From Candidatus Nanopelagicales bacterium (GTDB lineage: Bacteria > Actinomycetota > Actinomycetes > S36-B12), in NCBI GenBank assembly GCA_030836325.1, contig JAURQC010000112.1, positions 1 to 57,135 on the forward strand: a DNA stretch of 57,135 bases, in the 5' to 3' direction. Made by a program: the position numbers and the translations under genes. The notes beneath the pieces are model-generated. The model worked only from the letters and a program-made list of their open reading frames with translations, made no database searches and was not told the DNA's origin. Of this stretch, positions 36,993-44,817 are shown piece after piece. Position 1 is the stretch's first letter, and each line of letters begins with the position of its first letter.

Positions 36993-37574
36993 CTACGCCA
37001 GGAGGGCCTCGACCGCCTCGGCAAGGCGGTCCCGGCCCACGCGCCGCACCTCCAGGGGAAGCCCCAGGGCCGCGGCGGCGTCTTCGGCCAGGCCGCGGAT
37101 TTCGGCGTCGTCGGACTTACCCGCCAACCAGACCACCCGCCGGTAGTTGCCGAAGTAGTCCTCTCGCAGTTCGGGATAGCGATCTAGGCCGAGTTCGACG
37201 ATCACCGTGCGGTAGAAGCCGCGAACCAGAAAGTCGGTGAGCAGATACGTGCCGGGCTCTTGCGCCATCAACGTCGCGATCTCCGACCGGCCGGCGTAGA
37301 CGTCGTAGCAGTGCGCGCCGGGAAGTCGCGAGACACCCCGCCTTTCGCACACCTCATCCAACGCCCCGTACGTACCGCAATCGGAGTAGGCGATCACGAC
37401 CGGCCCGTCTCGCGGCTCAAGCTCGTCGAGCAGCGCTTCGACTTTCCCGGCGATCTGCTCAGGATGGTTGTGCAGCAGAGGCGGAAGCGGGTGGATCGAG
37501 ATTCCCCAGCCCCGCTGGTGATCGAGCTCAATGAGGTCGTTCGCGAGGGCACCGCAGGCGATCACATCGACCAT
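36993..37574 (-). CDS. DUF1638 family protein
   Basis: 193 residues with the DUF1638 hallmarks: IACGALANDLIEL at the N terminus, LPPLLHNHPEQIAGKVEALL, YSDCGTYGALDEV, GAHCYDVYAG and LTDFLVRGFYRTVI, with LGLDRYPELREDYFGNYRRV. The conserved Cys and His residues (C7, HN, DCG, HCY) look like a metal or ligand site. The family is common beside MttB-type methyltransferase, corrinoid protein and RACo genes in anaerobes; its function is not established to my knowledge. It is the last gene of the IclR-corrinoid operon, 13 bp after the RACo-like gene. Confidence 0.88.
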   Translation of the reverse strand: MVDVIACGALANDLIELDHQRGWGISIHPLPPLLHNHPEQIAGKVEALLDELEPRDGPVVIAYSDCGTYGALDEVCERRGVSRLPGAHCYDVYAGRSEIATLMAQEPGTYLLTDFLVRGFYRTVIVELGLDRYPELREDYFGNYRRVVWLAGKSDDAEIRGLAEDAAAALGLPLEVRRVGRDRLAEAVEALLA

Positions 37575-37587
37575 GGTCCTCGCTACC

Positions 37588-39528
37588 TCAGACCGGAAAT
37601 GCGAGTTCGTCCACGAAGCGATCGTTAAAGTCCTCGCGATCTGATAATTCCACGTAGCTGATCACATTCAATAGCGAATGCGCCCCATTGCGCTCCGAGC
37701 CGGACAGGACGGCCATCTTGGCTCCCTCGCCCGCAACATTGCCCGCGCTCACGACGCGCGGCGGTGCGATGTCCGGAACAAGTCCGATACGTATCGCGTT
37801 CTTGGGAGATAGGTAACTGCCGAACGAGCCCGCAAGCAGCACTTGCTGGACGTCCTTTTCCTCGATACCGAATTCTTCGAGCAAGATCGCCCAGCCGGTG
37901 GAAATCGCGGCCTTGGCGAACTGCAACTCGCGCACGTCGCGCTGCGAAAGATATACACCGGTGCTCGTAATCGGATCGCCGGCGAGCACGAAGACCCGCT
38001 CCTGCCCCCGCATGACGAGTCGATCCGCCACCTGGGGCGCGAGTTCGGCCGCCCGCTCATCAGGCACGAACCGACCGGACTCGTCGATCAGGCCGACTCG
38101 CACTAACTCGGCGATGGCGTCTACCAGTCCGGAACCGCAGATGCCGGTCGCCGCGGCATCATCGATGACGTCAATGTGGAGGCCGGAGTCATCGATCCGG
38201 ACAACTTCGATCGCGCCGGCCGCCGCCCGCATCCCGCACGCGATGGATGCAGCCTCAAAGGCCGGGCCTGCAGGCGCGGCGGTGGCCAACAGTCGATCTC
38301 CGTTGCCCAGGATCATCTCGCAGTTGGTGCCGACGTCGATGAACAGCCGAACTCGCTGGTCGCGGTCCATTCCGCAGGCAAGTGCTCCGGCGACGATGTC
38401 GCCTCCCACATAGGCACCGAGGGCGGGAAATACGCATGCGCGGGCGCGGGAATTGATCTTGATGCCGAGCTCACTGGCCCTGACATCGGGATAGTCCTCG
38501 GCAGCCAGGATGAATGGGGCAACGCCGAGGGGCTCTGGATCGATACCCAGTGCAATTTGGACCATCGTCGCGTTACCCGCAAGCGCCACCTGATAGACCT
38601 CACTGCGATCGACCCCGGCCTCGACGCACACCTCTTCGGTCAACTCATCCAAAGTCTCGTGCGCGAGCATCTGAAGTGAGTCCAGGGCCGTCGGATCTAG
38701 CATCGTTGCACTGATCCGACTGATGACATCGGCGCCATAGCGCTGCTGCTTGTTGAGCATTGACGACACCGAAAGCGGCATGCCGTTAATCAAATCCACG
38801 AGCGTCGCGACCACACTCGTGGTTCCAAGGTCGTAGGCAATCGCGAACACCCGGTCGCTGGTATCGCCGGGTTCGATCGCCACCAGGATGTCATCAACCA
38901 CCACGACTGTGACCTTGAAGTCCGCAGAACGAAGGATCTTCGGTAAGCCTCGCAAAACCTGCGGGTCAGCACCTGACGCCATGTCGGTGATGCCATCCAT
39001 CACCCGACGCAGATCCGGGCGCTGGTCGGTCAGTGTCGGTTCAGGCAGCTCGAGGTAGCGCTTGAGCACTGTCGGCCGATGGATGACCTGCCGCCCGACT
39101 CCTACAGTCGAGGCCTTCGGACGGGTGGTGAGAGGAGGTACATGCACACGCAGATCGCTCCACGCAGCCGCCTGACACGCCAAGCGCCAGCCCTTCTCCA
39201 TCTCGTCTTCGGTGAACGCCCGAGCATCGACGCCTCCCGCGGGTACCTCACCCTCGAGAATCTGGACTCGGCACTTGCGGCAGGTACCGTGCCCGCCACA
39301 GGTGGAGTCAACAGCGATGGCGTTCCAACTCGCCACATCGAAGACGTTCACTCCGACCGGCGCGCGCACCTGCTTACCCGATGGTTCGAAGACCACGGAC
39401 ACACGAGCTACTTCCTCGGAGCCGGGATCCGCAAGCGAGGGGACCTCCGGGCCCGGGTCTTCGATGAGGAGGGTCGTATCCAGTTCCTGGTCTCGACCAG
39501 TACCGGAGCCAAAGTCGCTTTCTGTCAT
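37588..39528 (-). CDS. corrinoid reductive activase-like protein (RACo/RamA-type ASKHA ATPase with 2Fe-2S domain)
   Basis: 646 residues, the typical RACo length. An N-terminal plant-type ferredoxin domain has cluster cysteines C77, C83, C86 and C118 (STCGGHGTCRKC ... LACQ). The middle linker leads into a DUF4445 ASKHA ATPase domain (FAIAYDLGTTSVVATLVDL, LAGNATMVQIALGIDP, GGDIVAGALACGM, LFIDVGTNCEMIL, GSFGSYLSPKNA). Such proteins use ATP to drive low-potential reduction of inactive Co(II) corrinoid to Co(I). The ATG overlaps the stop of the methyltransferase gene (TAATG). It pairs with the corrinoid protein at 41756-42412. Confidence 0.88.
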   Translation of the reverse strand: MTESDFGSGTGRDQELDTTLLIEDPGPEVPSLADPGSEEVARVSVVFEPSGKQVRAPVGVNVFDVASWNAIAVDSTCGGHGTCRKCRVQILEGEVPAGGVDARAFTEDEMEKGWRLACQAAAWSDLRVHVPPLTTRPKASTVGVGRQVIHRPTVLKRYLELPEPTLTDQRPDLRRVMDGITDMASGADPQVLRGLPKILRSADFKVTVVVVDDILVAIEPGDTSDRVFAIAYDLGTTSVVATLVDLINGMPLSVSSMLNKQQRYGADVISRISATMLDPTALDSLQMLAHETLDELTEEVCVEAGVDRSEVYQVALAGNATMVQIALGIDPEPLGVAPFILAAEDYPDVRASELGIKINSRARACVFPALGAYVGGDIVAGALACGMDRDQRVRLFIDVGTNCEMILGNGDRLLATAAPAGPAFEAASIACGMRAAAGAIEVVRIDDSGLHIDVIDDAAATGICGSGLVDAIAELVRVGLIDESGRFVPDERAAELAPQVADRLVMRGQERVFVLAGDPITSTGVYLSQRDVRELQFAKAAISTGWAILLEEFGIEEKDVQQVLLAGSFGSYLSPKNAIRIGLVPDIAPPRVVSAGNVAGEGAKMAVLSGSERNGAHSLLNVISYVELSDREDFNDRFVDELAFPV

Positions 39529-40388
39529 TACCCCTGCGCTGCCTCGCGTGCCCGGTGGGCCGAGATCCAGTTCATGCCCCACTCGTCATTGCCGAGCATC
39601 AGGTCCCCTGCCTTCACTGCCGTCACAATCTGTGGTGTGCGAGCGTCCATGATCGCGCTCGTCAATCCTGCACCCATAGCCACGGGAAGGAACACTGAAT
39701 TGAGGGTGTGTCGGTCGGGCATTCCGAAGGACACATTGGACGCACCAAGGGTCATGTTGACCCCGATCTTGTTTGCGATGAGTTCGATCGTCTCCAAAGT
39801 ACGAACAACCATCTGCGAGTCGGCACCGATCGGCATGGCTAGCGGATCGATGACGATGTCCTCGATCGGGATTCCGTACTTGGTGGTCGCGGTCTGCACG
39901 ATGTACTCCGTCAACTCGAAACGGCGTTGTGGGTCTTCGGGAATCTCTTTGTCGTCGTTAGGAAGTGCGATGACGGCTGCCCCGTACTTCTTCACTAGGG
40001 GCAGGATCAGTTCCATGCGCTCGTCCTCAGCGGTCACCGAGTTCACGAGCGCCTTGCCCTCGTATGCAGCGAGTCCTGCATCCAAGGCCTCGACCACCGA
40101 AGAGTCGATACACAGCGGCATATCCGTCAAACTTTGAACCAAACGGACCGCGTCGGCCAAGACCGCCGCCTCGTCCACCAGGGGTGCGCCCATGTTGACG
40201 TCGAGCATCATCGCGCCCCCGGCGACCTGGTCTGCCACGTCCTTCTCCACGGCCGAAAGGTCCCCGGAGCGCAGTTGCTCTTGGAAGGTCTTACGACCCG
40301 TGGGGTTGATGCGCTCGCCGATGATGCAGAAAGGCTGATCGGATCCGATGGTCAAAGTCTGGTTCGCGGAGCTAACGGTGGTGTGCAT
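39528..40388 (-). CDS. mtgA: methyltetrahydrofolate:corrinoid methyltransferase (pterin-binding, MtgA/AcsE-like)
   Basis: 286 residues forming a dihydropteroate-synthase-like TIM barrel: IIGERINPTGRKTFQEQL, MMLDVNMGAPLVDEAAVL, LCIDSSVVEALDAGL, KALVNSVTAEDERM, DIVIDPLAMPIG and TLGASNVSFGMPDR are all family motifs. In the betaine pathway it moves the methyl group from the methylated corrinoid protein to THF. ATG 40388 has GGGGAGAG a few bases upstream; the 52-bp gap to metF is the only real gap in this operon. The symbol follows the Desulfitobacterium glycine betaine system; substrate role inferred from context. Confidence 0.9.
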   Translation of the reverse strand: MHTTVSSANQTLTIGSDQPFCIIGERINPTGRKTFQEQLRSGDLSAVEKDVADQVAGGAMMLDVNMGAPLVDEAAVLADAVRLVQSLTDMPLCIDSSVVEALDAGLAAYEGKALVNSVTAEDERMELILPLVKKYGAAVIALPNDDKEIPEDPQRRFELTEYIVQTATTKYGIPIEDIVIDPLAMPIGADSQMVVRTLETIELIANKIGVNMTLGASNVSFGMPDRHTLNSVFLPVAMGAGLTSAIMDARTPQIVTAVKAGDLMLGNDEWGMNWISAHRAREAAQG

Positions 40389-40440
40389 GACTCTCCCCTT
40401 GTGATGGGCTTTCCGTGGGTTCTTCGTGTGCTTGCAAGTG

Positions 40441-41379
40441 TCAGGCGGTCTGATGGATTGACGGGTTTGCCCCTGATGCGAATTCCGGTCCGATCTGGAG
40501 ATCGGTCACCAGTCGCCGCAAGGTGTCGTCATGACGGAAGTCGGTTATGTGAATCCCGGCAACACCCGCGAGTGACAGCGCGTGCTCGGATTGCTCCCGG
40601 ACGAGTTGGTAGGACTCCTCCGCCGGATCCTCGGCATTGGCGACTCGATCGATCACATCCGACGGGACGTGGATTCCGGGCACGTTACCTTCCATGAAGC
40701 GCAACGCCCCGGCCGTCTTGGTCAAGATCACCGTCGGCAAGATCGCTGCGTCTCGTGTAACACCGTTGGAACGGCATGCCTCAATGAATGCTTCGAGTTT
40801 GTTCGGCTCGTAGCCGATCTGCAGCTGCAGGAACTTCGCGCCCCCGTCCACCTTCAAGCGTGCCCGTCGGGCACGTATCTCCACCGGCGGCGCAAACGGA
40901 TTCTCGACCGCTCCGATGAGGAGTTCTCGGTGGTGCTTGAGCTTGCGCCCGGAGAGGTACGTCCCACGGGAAATTCCGTTCATGATCGACACCAACTGCG
41001 GACCATCGATGTCGAAGACCCGTCGAGCCTCCGGCTCGTCGCCCGCCGTGACGTCGTCTCCGGTCAGTGCGCAGAAGGCGGTTACCCCGTGCATTTGGGC
41101 ACCCACGATGTCCGCCTGAGCTGCGATCCGGTTCTTGTCCCGGCACACCACCTGCATGATCGGCTCGCCACCCACCTGCTTGACGGCGATAGCCATCGAG
41201 ACGTTGCTGGCGTGCGCGTGCGCCGCAGGGTTGTCCGTGATGTTCACCGCATCCACGTACGGCCGATAATGGTCGAATGCCTCGCGCACGGTTTCGAGGT
41301 CTCCCCCATCTAGGGACGGAAACTCAGCCGTCACGATGGGGCGTTGCCTACTGTCGACGAGGCTTGCGAACTGCGACAT
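40441..41379 (-). CDS. metF: methylenetetrahydrofolate reductase MetF-like
   Basis: 312-residue MTHFR TIM barrel. TAEFPSLDGGDLETV and DAVNITDNPAAHAHASNV are the N-terminal FAD/folate motifs. Later marks include MQVVCRDKNRIAAQADIVGA, NPFAPPVEIRA, GAKFLQLQIGYE and PGIHVPSDVIDRV. MetF normally reduces methylene-THF; here the neighbours suggest it runs in the oxidative direction, feeding methyl groups from betaine to methylene-THF. ATG 41379 shares a base with the preceding stop (TGATG), and a GTG one codon earlier is less likely. The paired small Cys-rich gene upstream resembles the MTHFR_C/MetV partner of acetogen enzymes. Confidence 0.9.
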   Translation of the reverse strand: MSQFASLVDSRQRPIVTAEFPSLDGGDLETVREAFDHYRPYVDAVNITDNPAAHAHASNVSMAIAVKQVGGEPIMQVVCRDKNRIAAQADIVGAQMHGVTAFCALTGDDVTAGDEPEARRVFDIDGPQLVSIMNGISRGTYLSGRKLKHHRELLIGAVENPFAPPVEIRARRARLKVDGGAKFLQLQIGYEPNKLEAFIEACRSNGVTRDAAILPTVILTKTAGALRFMEGNVPGIHVPSDVIDRVANAEDPAEESYQLVREQSEHALSLAGVAGIHITDFRHDDTLRRLVTDLQIGPEFASGANPSIHQTA

Positions 41380-41753
41380 CACTGCTCAACCAACCAACCG
41401 TCGGGCGTCTCGCGGTCCTTACCGTTCACCAAGTTGAGCCAGGATGAATCCCCTTTGAGGGAATTGTTCACCGGTGGTCGAAGGTGCCCCACCTCTTCGC
41501 GCCACGAGGACGGCAGCAGCGGCAGGGTCTCAGCCCGGTGATTGGCCTTCACCCAAACGCACCGCATCTCGGGCTTGACCTCGCAGTTGCCGTCAGCTCG
41601 AACTCCCCCGCACGGTCCGTTGCGAAGTGTCTTGGGGCAGGTCATTGGGCATGTCATCCCCGTTGAATGCAAAACGCACTGTCCGCACATCTGGCAGTCC
41701 CACACGGGTCCTTTAACCACATGCTCAGCCATCGGCAGCAACTTGCGCAGCAT
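41379..41753 (-). CDS. MTHFR C-terminal-domain (MetV-like) zinc/Fe-S protein
   Basis: 124 residues with ten Cys, most of them near the N terminus: WDCQMCGQCVLHSTG, CPMTCPKTLRNGPCGG, NCEV and MRCVW. CPK-x-LRNGPCGG is the conserved core of the MTHFR_C (DUF5981/PF12225-like) domain. In acetogens MetV binds Fe-S clusters and joins MetF to electron carriers. The gene sits directly before metF and overlaps it, so a MetVF-like complex is likely. It starts at ATG 41753, 2 bp after the corrinoid-protein stop. The second half of the protein is less conserved. Confidence 0.83.
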   Translation of the reverse strand: MLRKLLPMAEHVVKGPVWDCQMCGQCVLHSTGMTCPMTCPKTLRNGPCGGVRADGNCEVKPEMRCVWVKANHRAETLPLLPSSWREEVGHLRPPVNNSLKGDSSWLNLVNGKDRETPDGWLVEQ

Positions 41754-41755
41754 GC

Positions 41756-42412
41756 TCAGGCTCCAGACCGAACCGCGAGGAGTTCCTTGGCACGGCGCAC
41801 GGCCGTTGCAGCATCCGCGGCGTAGCCGTCGGCACCTGAGACGTCGGCGTACTCCTGGGTAACCGGCGCACCCCCGACCATGATGATGATGTCGTCGCGC
41901 AACCCCGCCTTTTCGATGGCGTTGATGTTCACCTTGAACATCGGCATCGTGGTAGTCAAGAAGGCTGACATACCAACGATGTCCGGCTTGTGCTCTTGGA
42001 TAGCTTCGATGAACTTCTCTGGTGGCACCTGCACACCGATATCGATCACGTGGAAGCCAGCGCCTTCGAGCATGATGTTGACCAAGTTCTTACCGATGTC
42101 GTGAACGTCACCCTTTACCGTTCCCATCAAGAACGTGCCCACACTCTCTGCACCCGTTTGGGCGAGCAGTGGTCGGAGTACTTCCAGGGCACCGCTCATC
42201 GCCTTGCCCGCGATCAGCATCTCGGGCACGAAGAAGTCCCCCCGCTCGAAACGAGCGCCCACTTCTTCGAGCGCGGGAATTAGCGCGTCGAATAACAGTG
42301 TGTCCGGACTCATGCCCAGCTCAAGACCAGAATTGGTGTGCTCGAGAACCGCCGGCGCGTTGCCGACCATGGTCTCGTCGTAGAGCGCCTTCAACACATC
42401 GTCCGGAGTCAT
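41756..42412 (-). CDS. corrinoid (B12-binding) methyl-carrier protein, MtbC/MtgC-like
   Basis: 218 residues. The N-terminal helical cap (VLKALYDETMVGNAPAVLE, DALIPALEEVGARFERGD, FVPEMLIAGKAM) is the B12-binding cap domain. The Rossmann domain has GDVHDIGKN, with D102-x-H104-x2-G107 as the base-off/His-on cobalt motif, and AFLTTTMPMFK and MVGGAPVTQEYAD later. It carries the methyl group from MtgB to MtgA. ATG 42412 overlaps the stop of the IclR gene. The open frame continues upstream into IclR and is not used. Length and arrangement agree with one-corrinoid methyltransferase systems of anaerobes. Confidence 0.92.
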   Translation of the reverse strand: MTPDDVLKALYDETMVGNAPAVLEHTNSGLELGMSPDTLLFDALIPALEEVGARFERGDFFVPEMLIAGKAMSGALEVLRPLLAQTGAESVGTFLMGTVKGDVHDIGKNLVNIMLEGAGFHVIDIGVQVPPEKFIEAIQEHKPDIVGMSAFLTTTMPMFKVNINAIEKAGLRDDIIIMVGGAPVTQEYADVSGADGYAADAATAVRRAKELLAVRSGA

Positions 42413-43230
42413 GCAGCTCCCACCCTTCCTCCTGTTTGAGTTACGTTCGAACCATTGGTGTCCACGACCTCGTCGAACCCGTGGACACCCTCGAACCCGA
42501 GCGAGACAGAAGCGGCGTGAGCCGCGTCCACGAGCAACTCGGCGTATTGATGAGTGACCTCGCGCGTCATGCGCAGGGTCGGGCCGGAGATAGAAAGAGC
42601 CGCCACGACGCTGCCGTCGGCGGTGAACACAGGAGCAGCCACGGCGATGAGCCCTGGCTCGAGTTCGGAATCGGCCAAGGCCCAACCCCGAGCCCGGCTC
42701 CTGTCCAAATCTTCCTCGAGGCGCTGACGCGATGTGATCGTCCGGGAACTTATCTTGCGCAACCGGCCCGGCGGGAGTTCGGCGCCATAGGCGAGGAACA
42801 CCTTGCCCAGCGCCGAGGCGTGCAGGGGGATCTTCTGGTCCCCCCAGTTCACCCCACCGATCAGGTAGGTGCACTCCAACTGGCTGATCTGCTCGACTTC
42901 CTGTCCATCGAGGACAGCAAGATTTATCTTCTCGCCGGTGGCTTCGCTGAGAGCTGTCATGTGCGGGCGGCAGGCTTCGATGAGTTCATCGGTCGGACGC
43001 CGAGAATGGGCGAAGCGCGTCACTGCACCGCCCGGACGGACGGATCCGTCCTCGCTCCTGGAGATGAGATCGTGCCGCTCGAGGCTGGAGAGCAGTCGAG
43101 ACAGGGTGCTCTTGGCTAGTTCACTAGACCCTTGCAGCTCACCGAATGTGAGGGGTTCCTCAGCTTCTAGCACTGTCAGGAGCAGGCCCGCCGCACGGTC
43201 GACAGCTTGGGTACCCGACACGGTTGCCAC
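42409..43230 (-). CDS. IclR-family transcriptional regulator
   Basis: About 273 residues. The winged helix-turn-helix (QAVDRAAGLLLTVL, LTFGELQGSSELAKSTLSRL) is followed by the IclR effector domain (HMTALSEATGEKINLAVLDG, QKIPLHASALGKVFLAYG, RARGWALADSELEPGLIAVA, PVFTADGSVVAALSISGP). The N terminus is uncertain: GTG 43230 and 43233 follow a GGGAG, and a much longer open frame reaches 43377 but would run across the operator. It is divergent from mtgB and the first gene of the corrinoid operon. It probably responds to betaine, dimethylglycine or choline and controls both directions. Confidence 0.85.
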   Translation of the reverse strand: MATVSGTQAVDRAAGLLLTVLEAEEPLTFGELQGSSELAKSTLSRLLSSLERHDLISRSEDGSVRPGGAVTRFAHSRRPTDELIEACRPHMTALSEATGEKINLAVLDGQEVEQISQLECTYLIGGVNWGDQKIPLHASALGKVFLAYGAELPPGRLRKISSRTITSRQRLEEDLDRSRARGWALADSELEPGLIAVAAPVFTADGSVVAALSISGPTLRMTREVTHQYAELLVDAAHAASVSLGFEGVHGFDEVVDTNGSNVTQTGGRVGAA

Positions 43231-43366
43231 CACACTCCCACTTCGCAAAACTTGGCGGGCCCAGGCTCTTCCCTTGGGGCCCACATTGTGGAACGCTTGT
43301 TCCACATTGGGAGTGTAGGAACCACCCTCACTCCCGTCAAGGGTGAAGTGACCACCGAGGAGACCC
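43231..43366. promoter_or_regulatory. divergent IclR / mtgB promoter region
   Basis: 136 bp between the probable IclR start and mtgB ATG 43367. It contains the perfect 20-bp inverted repeat (43287-43306), a CCACATTG direct repeat spaced 21 bp, and the mtgB ribosome binding site (GAGGAG, about 43356-43361). The exact -10/-35 elements cannot be fixed by eye. Confidence 0.6.
43287..43306. promoter_or_regulatory. IclR-type operator palindrome
   Basis: TGTGGAAC-GCTT-GTTCCACA: two 8-bp arms in perfect inverted repeat with a 4-bp spacer. The size and the TGGAAC/GTTCCA half-sites are typical of IclR-family operators. It lies between the IclR and mtgB starts (57 bp before IclR GTG 43230, 60 bp before mtgB ATG), so one site could control both operons. 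CCACATTG also recurs as a direct repeat with 21-bp spacing (43281 and 43302), a two-turn phase. Confidence 0.7.
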
Positions 43367-44806
43367 ATGTTCCGCAACTCGATGCCCCGCTACGAGATCC
43401 TGTCCCAGGACGCGCTCGCCACGTTGGATTCCGGTTGGCGACGAATAGTCAGTGAGATCGGCATCCAGTTCGCCAAACCGGAGGCGGTCGAACTCTTCGC
43501 GGCCCACGGTCAGAAGGTGGACGGAGAGACCGTCTTCTTAGATCCGGAGTTCGTCCTCGAGCAAGTCGCTAAGGCACCGAGCGAATTCGATATGCAGGCA
43601 CGCAATCACGATCGTGATGTACACATCGGGGGCGACTCGATGGTGTTCTCCAGCGTCTACGGCCCACCCTTCTTCCGACGAGGCGATGAGCGCCGTGACG
43701 GCACACTCGCTGATTTCGAGGACTTCGCCAGGCTGGCCCAATCCTTTGACGTCATGGACAGCGTCGGCGGCGTCGTCGTGGAACCGAACGATGCGCCCTT
43801 GGATTCGCGCCACCTCGACATGGTTTACCGGGCCTTGACCATGACGGACAAGATCATCATGGGCAACGTGGTGACCGGGACCAACGCTGAAGACACCATC
43901 GCCATGGGCGAGATGGTCTTCGGAGGTCGTGCGTCGATCGAGGAGAAGCCGTTCTGCATCTCGTTGATCAACTGCAATTCGCCTCTGCGGTGGGACGACC
44001 GGATGCTGGATTCCCTCTTCGTCTACACGAAGGCGCGCCAACCCTGCATCGTGACCCCATTCCTGTTGATGGGAGCGATGGCTCCGGTCACCATTCCCGC
44101 TGCGCTCGCTCAGCAGATCGCCGAGGCCCTCTCAGGTGTCGCCCTCACCCAGCTCATCAACCCTGGAGCGCCGGTCGTCTTCGGATCATTCCTGTCCAAC
44201 ATCGATATGCAATCGGGCTCGCCCCAATTCGGAACCCCCGAATCTGGCATCGGTCTGCTGGCAACCGGTCAGATAGCGCGCCACTTCGGGTTGCCATTTC
44301 GCGGCGGCGGCGGTCTCAATTCCTCGCAGCTGCCCGATGCTCAGGCTGGATACGAGGCAATGATGACTCTCATGCCAGCGTTCCTTTCCGGCACGAACTT
44401 CATCATGCACTCGGCCGGCTGGCTAGAGGGTGGCTTGGTTTCCAGTATTGAGAAGTACGTGATCGACGTTCAACTGCTGGAGATGCTGCAGCACCAGTTC
44501 ACTCCGTTGGAAATCGACGAAGCTTCGATGGCATTCGATGCGCACACCGAGGTCGGGCACGGCGGACACTTCCTGGGCGCCATGCACACGATGGAGCGAT
44601 TCCGCGACTGCTTCTACCGCCCGTTCCTGTCCAGTGCGGACAACTTCGAGCGCTGGACGCGTAACGGGTCCAAGGACACCGCAACCCGCGCGGGCGAGAT
44701 CGCCGCGACCAAGATCGAGGAATACCAAGAGCCCCCCATGGACGAAGCACTTAAGGAGCAACTCCAAGACTTCGTTTCCCGACGTCGCACAGAACTAGGC
44801 GACTAG
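43367..44806 (+). CDS. mtgB: MttB-superfamily corrinoid methyltransferase without pyrrolysine (glycine betaine methyltransferase, MtgB-like)
   Basis: 479 residues, the usual length for MttB/MtgB. A complete frame with no internal TAG means that, unlike archaeal MttB, it does not use pyrrolysine. Family motifs include [64 protein letters not shown] and [19 protein letters not shown]; the C terminus has [20 protein letters not shown] 43367 follows GAGGAG. Its neighbours betA, betB and proVWX point to glycine betaine as methyl donor and dimethylglycine as product. Other quaternary amines (proline betaine, carnitine) have homologous enzymes and cannot be excluded. Confidence 0.88.
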   Translation: MFRNSMPRYEILSQDALATLDSGWRRIVSEIGIQFAKPEAVELFAAHGQKVDGETVFLDPEFVLEQVAKAPSEFDMQARNHDRDVHIGGDSMVFSSVYGPPFFRRGDERRDGTLADFEDFARLAQSFDVMDSVGGVVVEPNDAPLDSRHLDMVYRALTMTDKIIMGNVVTGTNAEDTIAMGEMVFGGRASIEEKPFCISLINCNSPLRWDDRMLDSLFVYTKARQPCIVTPFLLMGAMAPVTIPAALAQQIAEALSGVALTQLINPGAPVVFGSFLSNIDMQSGSPQFGTPESGIGLLATGQIARHFGLPFRGGGGLNSSQLPDAQAGYEAMMTLMPAFLSGTNFIMHSAGWLEGGLVSSIEKYVIDVQLLEMLQHQFTPLEIDEASMAFDAHTEVGHGGHFLGAMHTMERFRDCFYRPFLSSADNFERWTRNGSKDTATRAGEIAATKIEEYQEPPMDEALKEQLQDFVSRRRTELGD

Positions 44807-44817
44807 CCTTCGGCTTC

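Noticed and set aside
42413..42874. Extended N terminus of the corrinoid protein
   Set aside because: It lies inside the IclR gene on the same strand in another frame; ATG 42412 with ATGA overlap gives the normal cap domain.
43231..43377. IclR gene starting at 43377
   Set aside because: It would overlap mtgB and read through the palindromic operator; no IclR sequence is encoded before about 43220.
43367..44806. Possible pyrrolysine-type trimethylamine methyltransferase
   Set aside because: The MttB-like frame is open over the full length with no internal TAG, and no pyrrolysine genes are present.
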